Shown: one piece after another, positions 21,465 through 33,671 of the stretch
How the letters are laid out: every line of letters begins with the position of its first letter
How positions within the stretch are numbered: the first letter of the stretch is position 1
From: Bidens hawaiensis
Lineage: Eukaryota; Streptophyta; Magnoliopsida; Asterales; Asteraceae
NCBI GenBank assembly: GCA_021521415.1
Contig: JAIQDT010001133.1
Coordinates: 186,001-250,000, forward strand
Length of the DNA stretch: 64,000 nucleotides
Direction: 5' to 3'
Translations under genes and position numbers: made by a program
The notes under the pieces: generated by a model
Database searches by the model: none
What the model saw: the letters and a program-made list of their open reading frames with translations, nothing else
Told to the model about the DNA's origin: nothing

Positions 21465-24400
21465 ATGTCTGATAGCTCAGACAACACAATCTCCCCCATC
21501 CATTGCCGTAAAAAATCGTTAGTAATGTCTACATTGAAGAAGACCGGCAAGGGGAAGAAGGCTGCTGAGGCCTCATCGGAGGAGGTAGGGAGGACCAAGG
21601 CCGTGAAGAAGTGGAATGAAATCCCCTGCAAACTGAGGTAGGCTGATCTTGACAGCCTTATCGCCTCTCAGGGTTTTCTCCCTGTGTTTGGCTGCATGTT
21701 GCCTGGGGCCGGGCAAACGGCGGCGGACCCGCCTACCGGCTATATATCCCTTTACTGCCATTTTTTCACCCACTGCAACCTTCGTCTCCCGATGACAAGG
21801 TTTATGGGTGCGGTGCTTAAGTTTTATGGGATTCATATATCCCAAGTCCATCCGTTTGGACTCGTGCGCATGACTCACTTTAAGTTCATGTGCAAATCTC
21901 AGCGCGAGGAGCCCACCCCTCGGCGCTTTCAGTTTTTTTACAAGCCCAAGATCCAAGATTCTTGGTTCTCATTTATTCCTCGCAGTCAGAAGGTGAAGTG
22001 CTCCACTGTTTCATTCAAGAGCCTTCATGACTGGTCTGAGAGGTTTTTTTACATCAGGGCTGGTGTGATCCCCATCCGCATGACGATGCGCGCGATCTCT
22101 TCTGCGCCTGCGGATGTGGGTGTCTTCAAGAACCCAACTGGCGCCTGGGTTAAAAAGTTGACCGCCGAACCATCCCCCGCCAAGAAAATTTGTGAGGAGG
22201 CGCTGGTGGGGGTGGGTATGAGCAGGAGGTGGGCTGACAGCGCGACTGAGCCCGTGATCCAAGTTGACGGCTTGTGTAAGTTAATTTCATTGCCTTACTT
22301 CTGCGCGAATATGATTCTTTTTGCTGATATCATTTGACTTGTTTTGTGCAGTCGTCAAGGAGTATGTCCACGCCGCCTATGATGAGCATATGGAGGGTGG
22401 CTCCGTCGCGCTGGGCGCTGGGGAGGTTGGCTTCCCCGATCGCTTTGATGACATGTTCATCCCTGTTGATCTGGGATTTGTCTTTGACAGCGATGCGCCT
22501 GGTAAGCCTTTGTACTTATGCATTTTTCTTTATAATACCAAATTTGGCTAACATTTCTGTTGCACGTATTGTAGATGCGCTTGAAAACTACGAGCTGGAG
22601 CTCACGGAAGAGGAGGATGAGGAGGAGGCGCCCCAACTGAAGCGTAAAGCTAAGGGGAAAACTGGCGCAGGGGCCAGTAAGAAACAGAAGAAAGATGTTG
22701 CCCCTGTTGCTCAGGATCCTCCTACTCAGGCGGGGGGATTTGAGAAAACCCAGGAATTCCCTCCCAAGTTTTCCTTGTCTTCCCTGCCTCAAAAAGTGGG
22801 CAGACCTCCTGTCCACACGAGGTATGGTGCTACTACCTCCTCCCTTCGCGCGGCGGAAAAGGGTAGCGGCGTTGCGCCTTCTACAGGTATACTTTGCTTA
22901 TCTTTTATGGTTCTATGAGCGCGACTCTGATAGAATTACTAATGAATCTTTGCTCACTCAAATGTTTGTAGAGCCGGCGACAGCGCAACAAGATGCCGAG
23001 GCTGCGCATGAGGTCGCTTCGAAGTCCCCTGTTTTACCCTCGAAAAAGGGTAGAATGGACTTCATGGCGATGTTTGCCTCGCGAACGGAGTTGCGCCAAG
23101 GTACGTATTGTGCTTGTATTTTCTGACTTTTTTCTTTTAGACCAAGTCATGAACCATTTCTTTTTGTTGATTTTTTCATAGGAGTCGTAGCTGGCGTACA
23201 AGCTGCTGGCGGCACTCCTGGCGCTGGTGCCAGCGCCGTTGGCTCTGCTCCTGCTCCTGCAGGCGATGAATCTCCCCTCATCGGGATTACTAAGGAGCAG
23301 GAGGCCGTTTTACGCGCCGATCTGGCGGCGTCGCGACCTCCCTCACCTCCTCCTGCGCACAGCCCTCCTCGCGAGACTGATTTTGATTCTAGGTCGCAGG
23401 AGAAAAGGCCTGTTTCTGAGGAGGATGAGGAGGTTCATTGTGAAGACTCCGACGGCGGCCGCGCCAGCCCTGCAGCGCCGCGAGGTTTCGCGTCGCCGTC
23501 TTCTCGTGGGCCTGCCGCTGACTTTTCTGCTTCGTCCCCGCAGGTATAAGTTTGTTTTTTCTCCGCTGCGCGGACTTTCATATTAGTGTTTTGATGACTT
23601 AGATCATTACTTTGTGTTTGCAGGAAGCCGATCACATCTACCGCCCGAGATGGAACATTACTGAGGACAGCTCATTTCAGTCCATGGGTGTGTGTGAGGA
23701 CTTCTGGGCTCATTCTGTGCCTCCAGCTGAAAGGAGGTTTCAGGAGGCCCGCGCTCGCGATGACTTGCTTAAAGATCATCTGTTTGCTGGGTCGGCTTTC
23801 TTTGCTGCCTCCCAAGAGCTTCGCTATGATTACGTAAAGGTACGTGATGCTCTTGCGGAGGCCAAGCAAGAGGCTAAAGTATCTGCTTGGCATCTTTCTG
23901 ATGCTCGAGAGAGAGCTGAGAAGCTCCAAGCAGAGCTCAGTGAGAACAGGGCAAGTGCCAACACCGCGTTCGTTAAGCGCGGGCATGAGCTCCAGGCTGC
24001 GCTGGAGAAGCTTCAGGCAGCCGAGGCGGACGCGTCCAAGTACGCGCGTAGAGTGCGCGACTTGGAGCTGGACGCGGAGGCGCGTGACCAAGCTCTTTTC
24101 CAGTCTATAACTGACAAATCATCGCTGGAGAGTGAGGTTGCGCGCCTGAAGAGGGAGCTGGCGGCCGCGCAGGCCGAAAAAGACGAAGCCTTGGCGACGG
24201 CAGCGTCTAGCCAGGAAGCACTCGACCTTGCGCGAGCGGAAAAAGAAGAAACCTTGGCGGCAGCAGCGTCCGACAAAGAGGAGCTGAAAAAGACTAAGGA
24301 AACTATTGAGTTATTAAACTCTCATGTTCCTGCCCTCGAGACGTCTGTTGCTTCCCTCGCGCAAGATCGCCAATGGCTAATCTCACAGGGCATGACTCGT

Positions 24401-24985
24401 TGCGCTTACGCGATGAAATACTCAGACGAGTTTCAGGCCCTTGTGATGGACTGCAACGCTGCCGCGCGCTTGGTGGGTCGAGCTGAAGGGTTTACGGATG
24501 GCTATGAATATGGCATGTTGAAGAAGAACCCATCCGAGTACCCTTATCAGAGCGACGTTGCATGCGCGGACATGGCCGCGATGGGGGAGAAGTATATGAA
24601 TACTCCCATTCCCATCCTTGCGCAGGTATTTTAACCTTAATGAGATTACCTTGACTTATTTTCCAAGTCTTTTTGTACTCATATTTTTCCTTATGATTTG
24701 CAGATATCCGCGCTTGCTGACCAGCCCGATCTCGCCGCGCTAAAGAAATTACTTGACGAGTGCGAAGGGGCTGGTGGCGGCGATGATGGCGCGGGGAATG
24801 CTGGCGTTGCTAGCGGCTCTGGCGTGGCCAAAGGATCTGCTCCTGACACTGTCGTGATAGAAGACTCCATTCAGGACGAAGAACTTGACTATGGTCAGTT
24901 TGGAGATGACGAGGAGCAGGCTGCGCCAGATGCTGAGGGCGGTGATGAGGACTATGAAGAGGCTGACGTCGACGTGGAGACTTGA
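21465..24985 (+). pseudogene. Antisense seven-exon gene of Tat element 1, 'gypsy-type transposase' family, one premature stop
   Basis: Exons 21465-22275, 22352-22501, 22575-22886, 22972-23100, 23182-23543, 23624-24625 and 24704-24985. All introns are 70-85 bp with GT-AG ends, and total coding length is 3,048 bases (1,016 codons), divisible by three. The ATG begins M-S-D-S-S-D. After 58 codons a TAG (21639-21641) replaces the CAG seen in element 2, so this copy is broken. The N-terminal third resembles the plant 'putative gypsy type transposon' domain (Pfam PF04195, named from memory), with motifs FFTHCNLRLP, FYGIHISQVHPFG and WSERFFYI. The middle is low-complexity with acidic runs and KRKAKGK. 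Exon 6 is a long Ala/Glu/Lys coiled coil, and the C-terminus is acidic. Function unknown. It faces gag-pol tail to tail. Confidence 0.85.
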
Positions 24986-25889
24986 GAAGCCCTTCATGTT
25001 TTTTGTATTTTTATTTGTAGTTTGTATCTCATCATCTTGTAAACTTGTAAATTTCAATACTTTGGAATGAAATTATGTTTTTCCCTTCTTCGCATCTTGC
25101 GCATTCCCCATACATCTCTTTATATTGCATGTTTGCTTGTTGAATATAAGATATGCTTGCACGTTGAAATAAGAACAAGGTTGTAAGGAAATTATTATAC
25201 TTAATCCTTGTCATATTGTAAGTGATTTTGCCATATCTTGATTATGTTGACACGTGCCTAGGCGTTTTCATTATCCTTCTTTTGCGCGACGTTATCGCGC
25301 ATTTATTATATGGAATTATGAGTTTTTAGCCTATACGTATCAATATGTGTTGCTCAGATATCCATTACAATTGCATGCGCGACCTCGACCTGAAACCTTA
25401 ACAACTATGTTTTGGCATTTGTTTTGCCTTAGTTGTGTTTAGGTATTTTTATGGTCAGACTGCGCAGTATGTAGGATGGATGTTGTGAGTGATTTGAGCT
25501 AAGGCTCACATTATTGGGCTAAGGCCCTGACGTTTTAGAGTTAAGACTCATTAACGCGTTTGAGGTTGAAGCTCGCGCATGTATGTTTTACTTCGTTTTA
25601 TTTCGTTTTGATGTCAATACAATGTTGTCATATTGCTCAAAATTAATAAAGGGAAGTGTGAAACATGTATGCAAAAGGTAATAGAATTGGGCTAAGGCCC
25701 TGACGTTTTAGAGTTAAGACTCGTTAACGCGTTTGAGCTTGAAGCTCGCGCATGTATGTTTTACTTCGTTTTTATTTCGTTTTGATGTCAATACAATGTT
25801 GTCATATTGCTCAAAATTAATAAAGGGAAGTGTGAAACATGTATGCAAAAGGTAATAGAATCCACATTAAGAGAAGATAGCGCGTATCA
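24986..25889. other. Spacer between convergent genes with a 173-bp tandem duplication
   Basis: The antisense gene ends at 24985 and pol ends at 25890 on the other strand. The unit 25513-25685 is repeated directly at 25686-25860 ('gggctaaggccctgacgttt' through 'tatgcaaaaggtaatagaa'). Element 2 has one unit (about 46213-46380). No ORF is credible. Both genes' 3' ends and poly(A) signals must lie here. Confidence 0.75.
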
Positions 25890-28115
25890 TTATTCATAAT
25901 GGCTTAAAAAGCCTTGATTACAAACTTGACATTTACATGAAACATTTTCTAAGCTGTGCCGCGTTCCATGGCGCGGGATCCTCTTTCCATTCAAATCTTT
26001 TAAAGCGTATGCGCCTTTTCCCAATTCTTCCGAGACTTGATATGGTCCCTCCCAATTGGGGGACATTTTTCCCGGGGGTATCGCGCGGCTAGCTTCATTG
26101 TTTCGAAGGACAAAATCATTTTTCTTAAAGTGGCATTCTTTCACACGCTGGTTGTAATATTTTTCCAGTTTTTTCTTGTATTTGGCTTCACTGATGATAG
26201 CCGCCTCTCTGCGCCCTTCAAGTAAGTTGAGATCCAACCTTCTTTCTCGCTCGTTATCAATCTTGCTCATCATGAGCACTCTATGGGATGGGCATCCAAT
26301 TTCTGCTGGGATCATTGCCTCCGTTCCATAGGTTAGGCTGAACGGGGATTCGCCATTGCTGGTTTTGCTTAATGTCCTGTGTGCCCACAGGACATTAGGT
26401 AGCTCTTCGACCCAAGAATGGGATTCTCCCTCCAACCTTTTCTTCAACCCATTTAACAAGCTTTGATTCGCGCGCTCCACTTGGCCATTCCCCTGAGGGT
26501 GGTATACCGAAGTGAAGATTTGGTTGATGCGCAATTCCTTGAGCCAGTTTGATAACTTCTTGTCAGTGAATTGTTTGCCATTATCGCTCACAATTTCCAT
26601 GGGCAAGCCAAAACGGCATATGATGTGGCTCCAGATAAACTGCTTCATCGCTTCGGCTGTGATTTTTGCTAGTGGCTTGGCTTCAACCCATTTTGTAAAA
26701 TAGTCTACTGCCACTACCAAATATTTTACTCGCCCTTGCGCTTGCGGTAGGGGACCCACAATATCGATTGCCCATTTGTGGAAAGGCCATGCGGAGGTCA
26801 CCGGAATCAGGTTGTTCTTTGGCCGCATGGTGTTTGGCGCATAGCTCTGACACGCTTTGCACTTTTGGATCTCTTTTAAAGCGTCCAAGTACATGCCTGG
26901 CCAATAGTAACCTGCGCTCATTGCCTTGGCAACCACCATGCGCGGGCCAGCATGTATTCCACAGATTCCTTCGTGTATCTCTCTAATCACATAGCTTGCT
27001 TCCTCAGCATCAAGGCATTTCATGAGCGGTCCAAGATAAGAGCGTCGATATAGTGTACCATCAAGCAGTTCATAATTCTGCGACTTGTGTCTTATCTTCC
27101 TCGCCTGTGCGCGATCGTCTGGTACTCTTCCCTCCTTCAAGAATTCCATTATTGGAGTTATCCATGATGAAGGGGTTGTATGAGTTACAAGGACAGACTT
27201 CGCTCCCACCGACGGGTTGCTCATTACTTCTACTCTGACATCTTTGCCAAAGTGATCGAAGCTGGTTGATGCCATCTTGCTCAGCGCGTCAGCAGATTTG
27301 TTTTCACTGCGCGGAATATGAATGATTCTGAAGCAGTCAAATTGCTCGATGAGCTTTTTCGCCTGCTCTAGATACAGAGGCATGGTGTTCTCCTTGGCAT
27401 CATAAAGGCCATTGACCTGTGCTGCTACCAAGTATGAATCAACATGGGCCTCCAGCTTTTTAACTCCGAATTTGTGCGCGATGCGCAGGCCAGCCAGCAG
27501 GGCTTCATACTCAGCTTCATTGTTGGTGCTCTTGAAGTCCAACCTGATGGCGTAAGTATATTCCTGATTCTCTGGATCCACCAGCTTGAGGCCTGCGCCG
27601 GATCCTTCGTTGTTTGAAGCTCCGTCGGTGAATAATCTCCACACATTTTCTTCATCATTGGCTCGCGGAGGGTCTACCTCGCGCTGAGCCTCTTCAATTT
27701 TTCCTTCGGGGACTTCGGCAATGAAATCAGCCAAGACTTGTCCCTTTATTGCTGGACGGGGCTTATAGGCGATCGTGTGCTCACCTAATTCCAGCGCCCA
27801 CTTTGTCAGCCTTCCTGAGAGCGCGGGACGCCGCAAGACTTGCTGGATGTTGTAACCAGTCAGAACTTCAATGGGATGACCATTGAAATATCTATGAAGC
27901 TTGCGCGACGCGTGTGTTAGTGACAAAACTAAATTTTCCATGATGGAGTAGCGCGTCTCAGGATCTGTCAGCACCCGACTCACATAGTATATTGGCGTTT
28001 GGATTCCCTTGCGATCCACCAACAATACTGCGCCGATGGCGCGCTCTCCTGCTGATAAGTACAATGTCAAAGTTTCACCAGGAAGTGGAGCTGTGAGCGC
28101 GGGCAGATTTATCAA
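25890..28115 (-). pseudogene. pol: Tat element 1 pol, C-terminal part: RNase H, second RNase H, integrase
   Basis: 741-codon open stretch. In order: the end of the RT-linked RNase H (LYLSAGERAIGAVLLVDRKG, from about residue 18); a second plant/archaeal-type RNase H from about 160 (FTDGAS, NNEAEYEAL, HVDSYL, SADALSK); integrase zinc motif at about 380-425 (EIHEG..GIHAG, KCKACQ); and integrase core with D near 451 (AIDIVGP), D near 511 (VSDNGKQF) and E near 547 (GQVERAN). It is separated from the RT part by a one-base deletion near 28115-28127. Near 25970 a further one-base loss changes the last residues compared with element 2. No chromodomain. Confidence 0.9.
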
Positions 28116-30310
28116 ACTTTTTTTATCTCACTGAAAGCTTGCTCGGCCTCAGGAGTCCATTTGAATTGGCTTTTCTTTAAGCAATTCCTCAATGTGTTGA
28201 CAAATGGGGTAGATTTGCTTGCATGGTTCGCTAGGAACCTATTGATTGAAACCAATCTACCATTCAGCTTCTGGACTTCTTTCATGGTGGATGGCGAGGG
28301 CATGTCAAGGATGGCCTCCACCTTCTCAGGGTTCACCTTGAAACCATCCTTGGTGACCATTACACCTAGAAATTTTCCCTCTAGTACGCCGAAAGTGCAT
28401 TTGCTCGGATTGAGCTTCATGTTAACTTCCTTTAGGCGCCCAAGGGTTTCTTCGATGTCTTTTAGCATTTGCTTTTCCTCCCTGCTCTTGATCACCAAAT
28501 CATCCACATAGACTTCTAGGTTTCTTCCAATTTGCTCGCTGAAAACGGCATCCATAAGTCTTTGGTAGGTGGCGCCCGCATTCTTCAGACCAAAGGGCAT
28601 TTTTGTGTAGCAAAAAACACCCTTGTCGGTTCTAAATGCGGTCTTGTCCTCGTCTTGTGGAGCCATTTGAATCTGGTGATAGCCCTTGTAGGCATCCAAG
28701 AAACATTTGAGCTTGAATGGCGCCACGGAGTCCACCTTTGCGTCGATGTTTGGGAGGGGGTAACAATCTTTTGGGCATGCTTTGTTGAGGTCCTTGAAGT
28801 CAATGCACATCCTCCACGACCCGTTACTTTTCTTTACCATCACAGGATTGGCTACCCATGTCTGGTATCGTATCGGGCGGATGATGTTTGCGCGCACTAG
28901 ATCCTCAACTTGCTCATTCATGGCCCTCGCCTTCTCATCCCCCATGACTCTCTTCTTTTGAGCAATTGACTCTACAGACTTGAACGTGTTGAGAGAATGT
29001 TGCGCCAGGTCTCGCGGAACCCCAGTCATATCAGAGTGTTGCCACGCGAAGACCGACATATATGCTGTGAGCAACCTTTTCATTCTCAACCTCGTGTCGT
29101 CTGATATCGTAGCGCCAATTGTGATTTTTTGCTCCGGGAATTTTGGGTTGAGAATCCATTCCTCTGGCGCGTTGTCTGCCATTGGAAGTTTCATTCTCCC
29201 TTCCCGCGGAGTACTTGTCACTGCACACAAATGATCTCTGTATACAAAAGTTACACCTGTTGGTGTTGGGAACCCCAACGCGCCGTGCGCTGGCGACGGT
29301 ATGGCGTTGAATTGGGCAATCGTTCCCCTACCCAAGATCATATTGTGGCAGGAAGTGGTGGGCAAGACCAAGAAGTTAACAACTTCGGCTCGCTTGTGTT
29401 TCTCATCCCCCATGGTTAGTTCAAATTGTATTTGACCTAGGGGATGAATGATTTCATTTGAAACACCAGAGATTGGTGCATTCACAATTTCAAGCCTTGC
29501 TTGGTCTGCCGGATCCAGTTTCCTGAAACATTGCTCATACATGATGTCTGATTCGCTGCCAGTGTCCACCAGGACTTTTGACACTTCATAATGAGCAATG
29601 TGTGTAGTGATAACAAGAGGGCTGCTGATGGAAGGGCCTCCCCTGATTCTCGGGAAGATGACTTGTTGCTCGCGCCAATCTCCTTGGATTTGCGCGCTTC
29701 TCTTTCTTGATATTTGCCCTTGCCTTCCTCCCTCGGCTACACAGATTCTTTTGTACTTTTTGCTGGCTGAGGCTCCTGATTGTTCATTTTCTGGTCTAGA
29801 GTTTTTCACCAGGTGAGCCAGCTTGCCTGATTTCACATCCTTTTCAATTGCATCCTTCAAGTGGTGGCATGCGTCAGTGTTGTGTCCCGTGGACTTGTGA
29901 AACTCACAGTACTTGCCACTGTCTGATGGTCCCTTGTAGTGTAGTGGCTTGGGGCTTTTGAATTGGACATTCTCAGTGCTTAACACCTGTGAAGGCGTTT
30001 TAGTGAGGGGAGTCCATATTCTTGGCAGAGGTCTGTTAGGATCTCTGCCGTCTTCCCTCTTGTCACCCTCCCCTCGATTACGAACGTCTTTTTGGGGCTG
30101 GGGTGAGCTTGGTTGCGCCTGCTTTTCTGCGGAAGAAAAACTGGTTGGTTGCAACCTGGACCATACAGAGTTCTGTTTGCCCCTTCTTCCGTTGCTGCGC
30201 GGTGTCTCAGCTTGATGCGCTCTTTCTCTTGCCCTATCTTGGGCAATTTGTTTTTCATTTCTCGCGAAAACTCGCGATGCTTCCATTAACTTGGCCCACG
30301 TGGTGGGCAT
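28112..30310 (-). pseudogene. pol: Tat element 1 gag C-terminus, protease and reverse transcriptase
   Basis: 732-codon open stretch in a different frame from its neighbours. It holds the gag tail with a zinc-knuckle-like KYCEFHKSTGHNTDACHHLK at about 130-150, an aspartic protease with VLVDTGSESD near residue 248, and reverse transcriptase with CIDFKDLNKACPKDCYPLP, MPFGLKNAGATYQRLM and the YVDD box near 600. The apparent Met start (MPTTW) is internal; in element 2 the frame is continuous. A one-base insertion near 30355 separates it from the gag N-terminus. Confidence 0.9.
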
Positions 30311-30344
30311 GCCATCTCTGCTTACGAGAGCTCGGCGGAGTTGA

Positions 30345-31394
30345 TCACTGCGCGCAGCCTTGTATAAAGGCCACGCGCAATAGTTGCTCAGTGATACCTC
30401 CGATTGCCAGAGACTCTTGATTGAAACGAGTTATGTAGTCTTCGATCGTTTCATCATTCTTGCGCACGCAGTGCATGATGTCATCAGGGTCGCGCGTGTG
30501 TCTGCGCTGCTGTACGAAGTGAGCTTGGAACTTTTCCAATAGTTCCTCGAACCCATCGATCTGCCAAGTTGGCAAGCTTTCAAACCAGACACGCGCCGCG
30601 CCCGTGAGGCAGCGAGCAAACATGTGACACCGTGTTGGCATCGTCCAGCTTTCTAGGTTTCCAGTGTTGTAAAACCCTTGTAAGAAATCGTCTGGATCTG
30701 TTGTGCCGTCATATTTGCCCAAACCACTTGGCATCTTGGTTTTGTGCTGAATGGGGGCCTTCGCGATGCGCTCAGTGAACTTTGAATGTTTCACCAAGAT
30801 GGCTGGTCTATACGGTGTGGTTACGTCCACTTGCCCTCTTACTGGTGGGCTGTATGGCGCGTGCAGATCCAGATCGGCTCTGGCTCCAGGCGCCATGTTC
30901 ACGTGCGCGCGGAGCTGTGAGCCTCCTGCATGAGTATCTCGCGTCTTCCTCATGCTGTGCACTTCTTCATCACTAAACTCAGTGTGTGCAGTGTGAACGG
31001 AATGACCATCTTCCGGCGCGCGCGCCCTTTTTGTTCCATGGACGTTTTGCTTGTCAAACGCTAGCCGTTGTGTTAAGTCGGCTGACTTTTTGTGTTTGAC
31101 CATCTCATTGTACTTGTCCATTAGACGTCGTTGCTCGTTTATGAGCCATTCTTTGGGGTCGTTAGTTTCATCTTCCGGACCCATTGGTCCTTTTTGTTTC
31201 GCGCCGGCGAGATTTTGTAACGTGAGATCGTCTGGAGGAGTTTCAGTCTGGCCATGAGGAGTTGTGATGAAGGGACGGTTACTGGTGGCGCGCGTAGAAT
31301 CACGCGGCACCCTCAGAAACTGTTGTCCCTCATTAACATCCTCACGTTCAATATCCTCCAGAACTTGATCAACGTTACGAACGCCAGAAACCAT
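30345..31394 (-). pseudogene. gag: Tat element 1 gag, N-terminal part
   Basis: 349 codons from ATG at 31394 (MVSGVRNVDQ). The start is shared with element 2 and lies about 75 bp inside the 5' LTR. The first 220 residues are hydrophilic. The retrotransposon gag core follows at about 230-345 (KYDGTTDPDDFLQGF, MFARCLTGAARVWFESLP, DYITRFNQESLAIGG). It ends abnormally (GCAQ) at the frameshift near 30355, where element 2 reads on. Confidence 0.9.
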
Positions 31395-31452
31395 GGTGAA
31401 AATTGGTTTTTCTTTTTTTTATAGATCTGATGAGATCTTGTTGCCGTTGTAA

Positions 31453-31467
31453 CAGTGGATGGCGCCA
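31453..31467 (-). other. Primer-binding site of Tat element 1
   Basis: One base inside the 5' LTR the minus strand reads TGGCGCCATCCACTG. The first seven bases would pair with a tRNA ending GGCGCCA (tRNA-Asp ends that way), but the following bases do not match the tRNA-Asp sequence I recall. Element 2 has the same site at about 51949-51962. Confidence 0.6.
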
Positions 31468-31468
31468 A

Positions 31469-32410
31469 TGAAGAAACGTGGATCGACTCACTGGTAGACG
31501 ATCTACTTTCCTCGGGTGTGATTATGCTATTTCACCGATGGTTCTCTGGGATCTGATGGATCTGGGTTCTTCCACCTACAAAATGAACAGCACCGTGAAC
31601 TTACCCCTCAGAAAGGGACAGAGGGGTCCTCTTTGGGGTAACCCTCCGGTGTGAGAATAAGTATTTGTGGAAGAAGATAATAATATGTGAGAGTAAGGAA
31701 TTTGGAGTGTATTGCTTAATAGCTGAATACTCTGTTATTGTCTGTTTCAGTGTGTCCCCTCCTTGTGGAGTTGATGTGATATTTATAGTGCTAGGGTTTC
31801 CCATGATTGGGCTCAGACCTAATTAGGGCCTTGTTGGCCTCCTCCAATTGCTTTGCGCCACGTGTCCTTTGGGACACCTGGTGCTTTTTCATTGGTTATA
31901 ATCACGTGGTAGCACATGGGTTTTGCTGAGTTGTCCACCTTTCATTGGCAGCTGTCAACATCAGCATATTCTTATTCCTTAAAAAGATACCTTCTGGAAG
32001 GTTGTCTGACGTGCACAATCAAGGTTGCCCTAATCCTGATTTGGATAAGGACGAGGTTGATTATGTGCATGTGTGATACGCGCCTATCCTGAGGATGCGC
32101 GAGGTCTTCTCTTTATTCTCACGCGCAGATGTTTCATGCGCAGATGTGATATGCACGAGCATGTGATATGCGCCACGCGCGGATGCGCCACGCGCATATG
32201 TGATATGCGTGAGCATATGTGATGCGTGAGCATATGTGATGCGTGAGCATATGTGATGCCTGAGCATGTGATGCATGAGCATATGTGATATGCGCCATGC
32301 GCGTAGGTTTTGGCTTTGTGCCTTCATAATGTCTTGATTTCAAGCCTCTTGTCCATATCTTGTGGGTTGACCCGCCTCGCTCGGTGTTGAGGCGGGTACA
32401 TACCTCTTCA
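31469..32410 (-). repeat. 5' LTR of Tat element 1
   Basis: 942 bp. TATA box on the minus strand at about 31779-31789 ('actataaatatc'), which should drive the genomic RNA leftward into gag. It differs from the 3' LTR mainly by a shorter tandem array and by 8 extra bases near 32003. Confidence 0.95.
31779..31789 (-). promoter_or_regulatory. LTR TATA box, element 1
   Basis: The minus strand reads ACTATAAATAT within the 5' LTR, preceded by 'gaaaccctagc'. It is kept in all four Tat LTRs here, so it is the likely core promoter of the sense transcript. Confidence 0.65.
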
Positions 32411-32415
32411 ACAAC

Positions 32416-33228
32416 AAAAAAAGCCAGACCAAACACCACTAACAATGAACAACAACGGATTGACTCGAGACATATGGCTGCAAATGCAATACCATCATAG
32501 CCCAACAAATCTTTGGAAAATTAAGAACACAAACAACTTAAAGTTAAAAATCAAAGCTCACAAAATCGTAGCCATACGTTTTGGTTTCTTTTTCAATTCA
32601 ACCCAACAGAGCTTGGATCATTTCACAAATCTAATTAACCAAACATGTACACAAATCGAAACATATTAAATGCCTAAAATCAGAGGCGAGGCAACCGAAG
32701 TTGGGGCTGGAAGTGTGGAACAGCGACACGCTGATTAACGCTCGATTTTTCAAATAGAACCCCACTGAAGTACCTTAGCCACGTACAGAACCCGGCAACA
32801 GTAGGTGGGGGGAAAATGAAGAATCACCTGAAGAATGAAGACGCTGCCGATTGAGAATGCAAAGAAGAAAGTTGGAGCGGTTATAATTTAGTGGGTGTGG
32901 GACTGTGGGTGACGAAGATGAAGAAGGAAAAAATAAATGGTGGCGGTCTACTGGTCTCTCTTACACTTTCCAGGCAACAGGTGTAAACTAATACATAACA
33001 CGTGGAGTTCACACAGATGAATAGATATTGTACAACACTCTAAGCAAGAGATGCAACTCAATAAGCACGATTTCAAAGAAACAGTAATATTGTGTGTGTT
33101 AAGATAGTGAAAAATATTTTATATATATATATATATATAATAAGCTTCGGTTCTTTTGGGGATATTGTTAAACGTGTCATCTCCCATTTATTTTTACTAG
33201 ACGTACTCCTTTTTAGTTTTCATGTTAA
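32416..33228. other. Intergenic DNA right of Tat element 1
   Basis: No gene, repeat pair or RNA gene is supported. The stretch continues the flank seen left of 19867. It contains a short (TA)n at about 33120-33139. Confidence 0.4.
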
Positions 33229-33533
33229 CTAGGATAATAACCCGTGTTACACACGGGTGGAAAACATATCAAGAAACAATATAAAATGCAAAAAAACATA
33301 TTCAATCAACACAAATATTTGACATAAGTTTTTTACCAGCAGACATTACAAAAGATGTTAAACAATGTCTATAACATAAAAAGAAAATACTTTATAAATA
33401 AATAATTCAGTAAATAAGGAATAATATAACATAAATGAACCATTATACCTGAAAAAAATAAAAAAACACATTAGTAACAGATTTTGTAATATTATTTAAA
33501 AACTAAGCTTACAAATACATACCATGTTCAAAC

Positions 33534-33640
33534 TTATATTTTCACCCGTATAGAGTTTTCGTTCAAAAGCCTTTTGAAACAAAAAATGTCGGGTTTAAAA
33601 ACCGTAGCTTGCATTCGATTCTCCTGTCATGAAATAATAA

Positions 33641-33671
<31 letters not shown>

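Larger units (their letters stand above)
19868..32415 (-). mobile_element. Tat-type Ty3/gypsy retrotransposon, element 1 (12.5 kb)
   Basis: Two LTRs (19873-20863 and 31469-32410) start TGAAGAAACG and end CCTCTTCA and are flanked by ACAAC on both outer sides (19868-19872, 32411-32415). Read on the minus strand: 5' LTR, primer-binding site, gag-protease-RT-RNase H-second RNase H-integrase, a spacer, an opposite-strand seven-exon gene, polypurine tract, 3' LTR. The second RNase H domain and the extra antisense gene are features of the plant Tat lineage. LTR substitutions are very few, yet gag-pol has three frameshifts and the antisense gene one stop. Confidence 0.95.

Noticed and set aside
24749..25057. 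Minus-strand ORFs opposite the antisense gene exons (also 24013-24276, 44548-45111)
   Set aside because: They mirror the coiled-coil and acidic codons of the real plus-strand exons.
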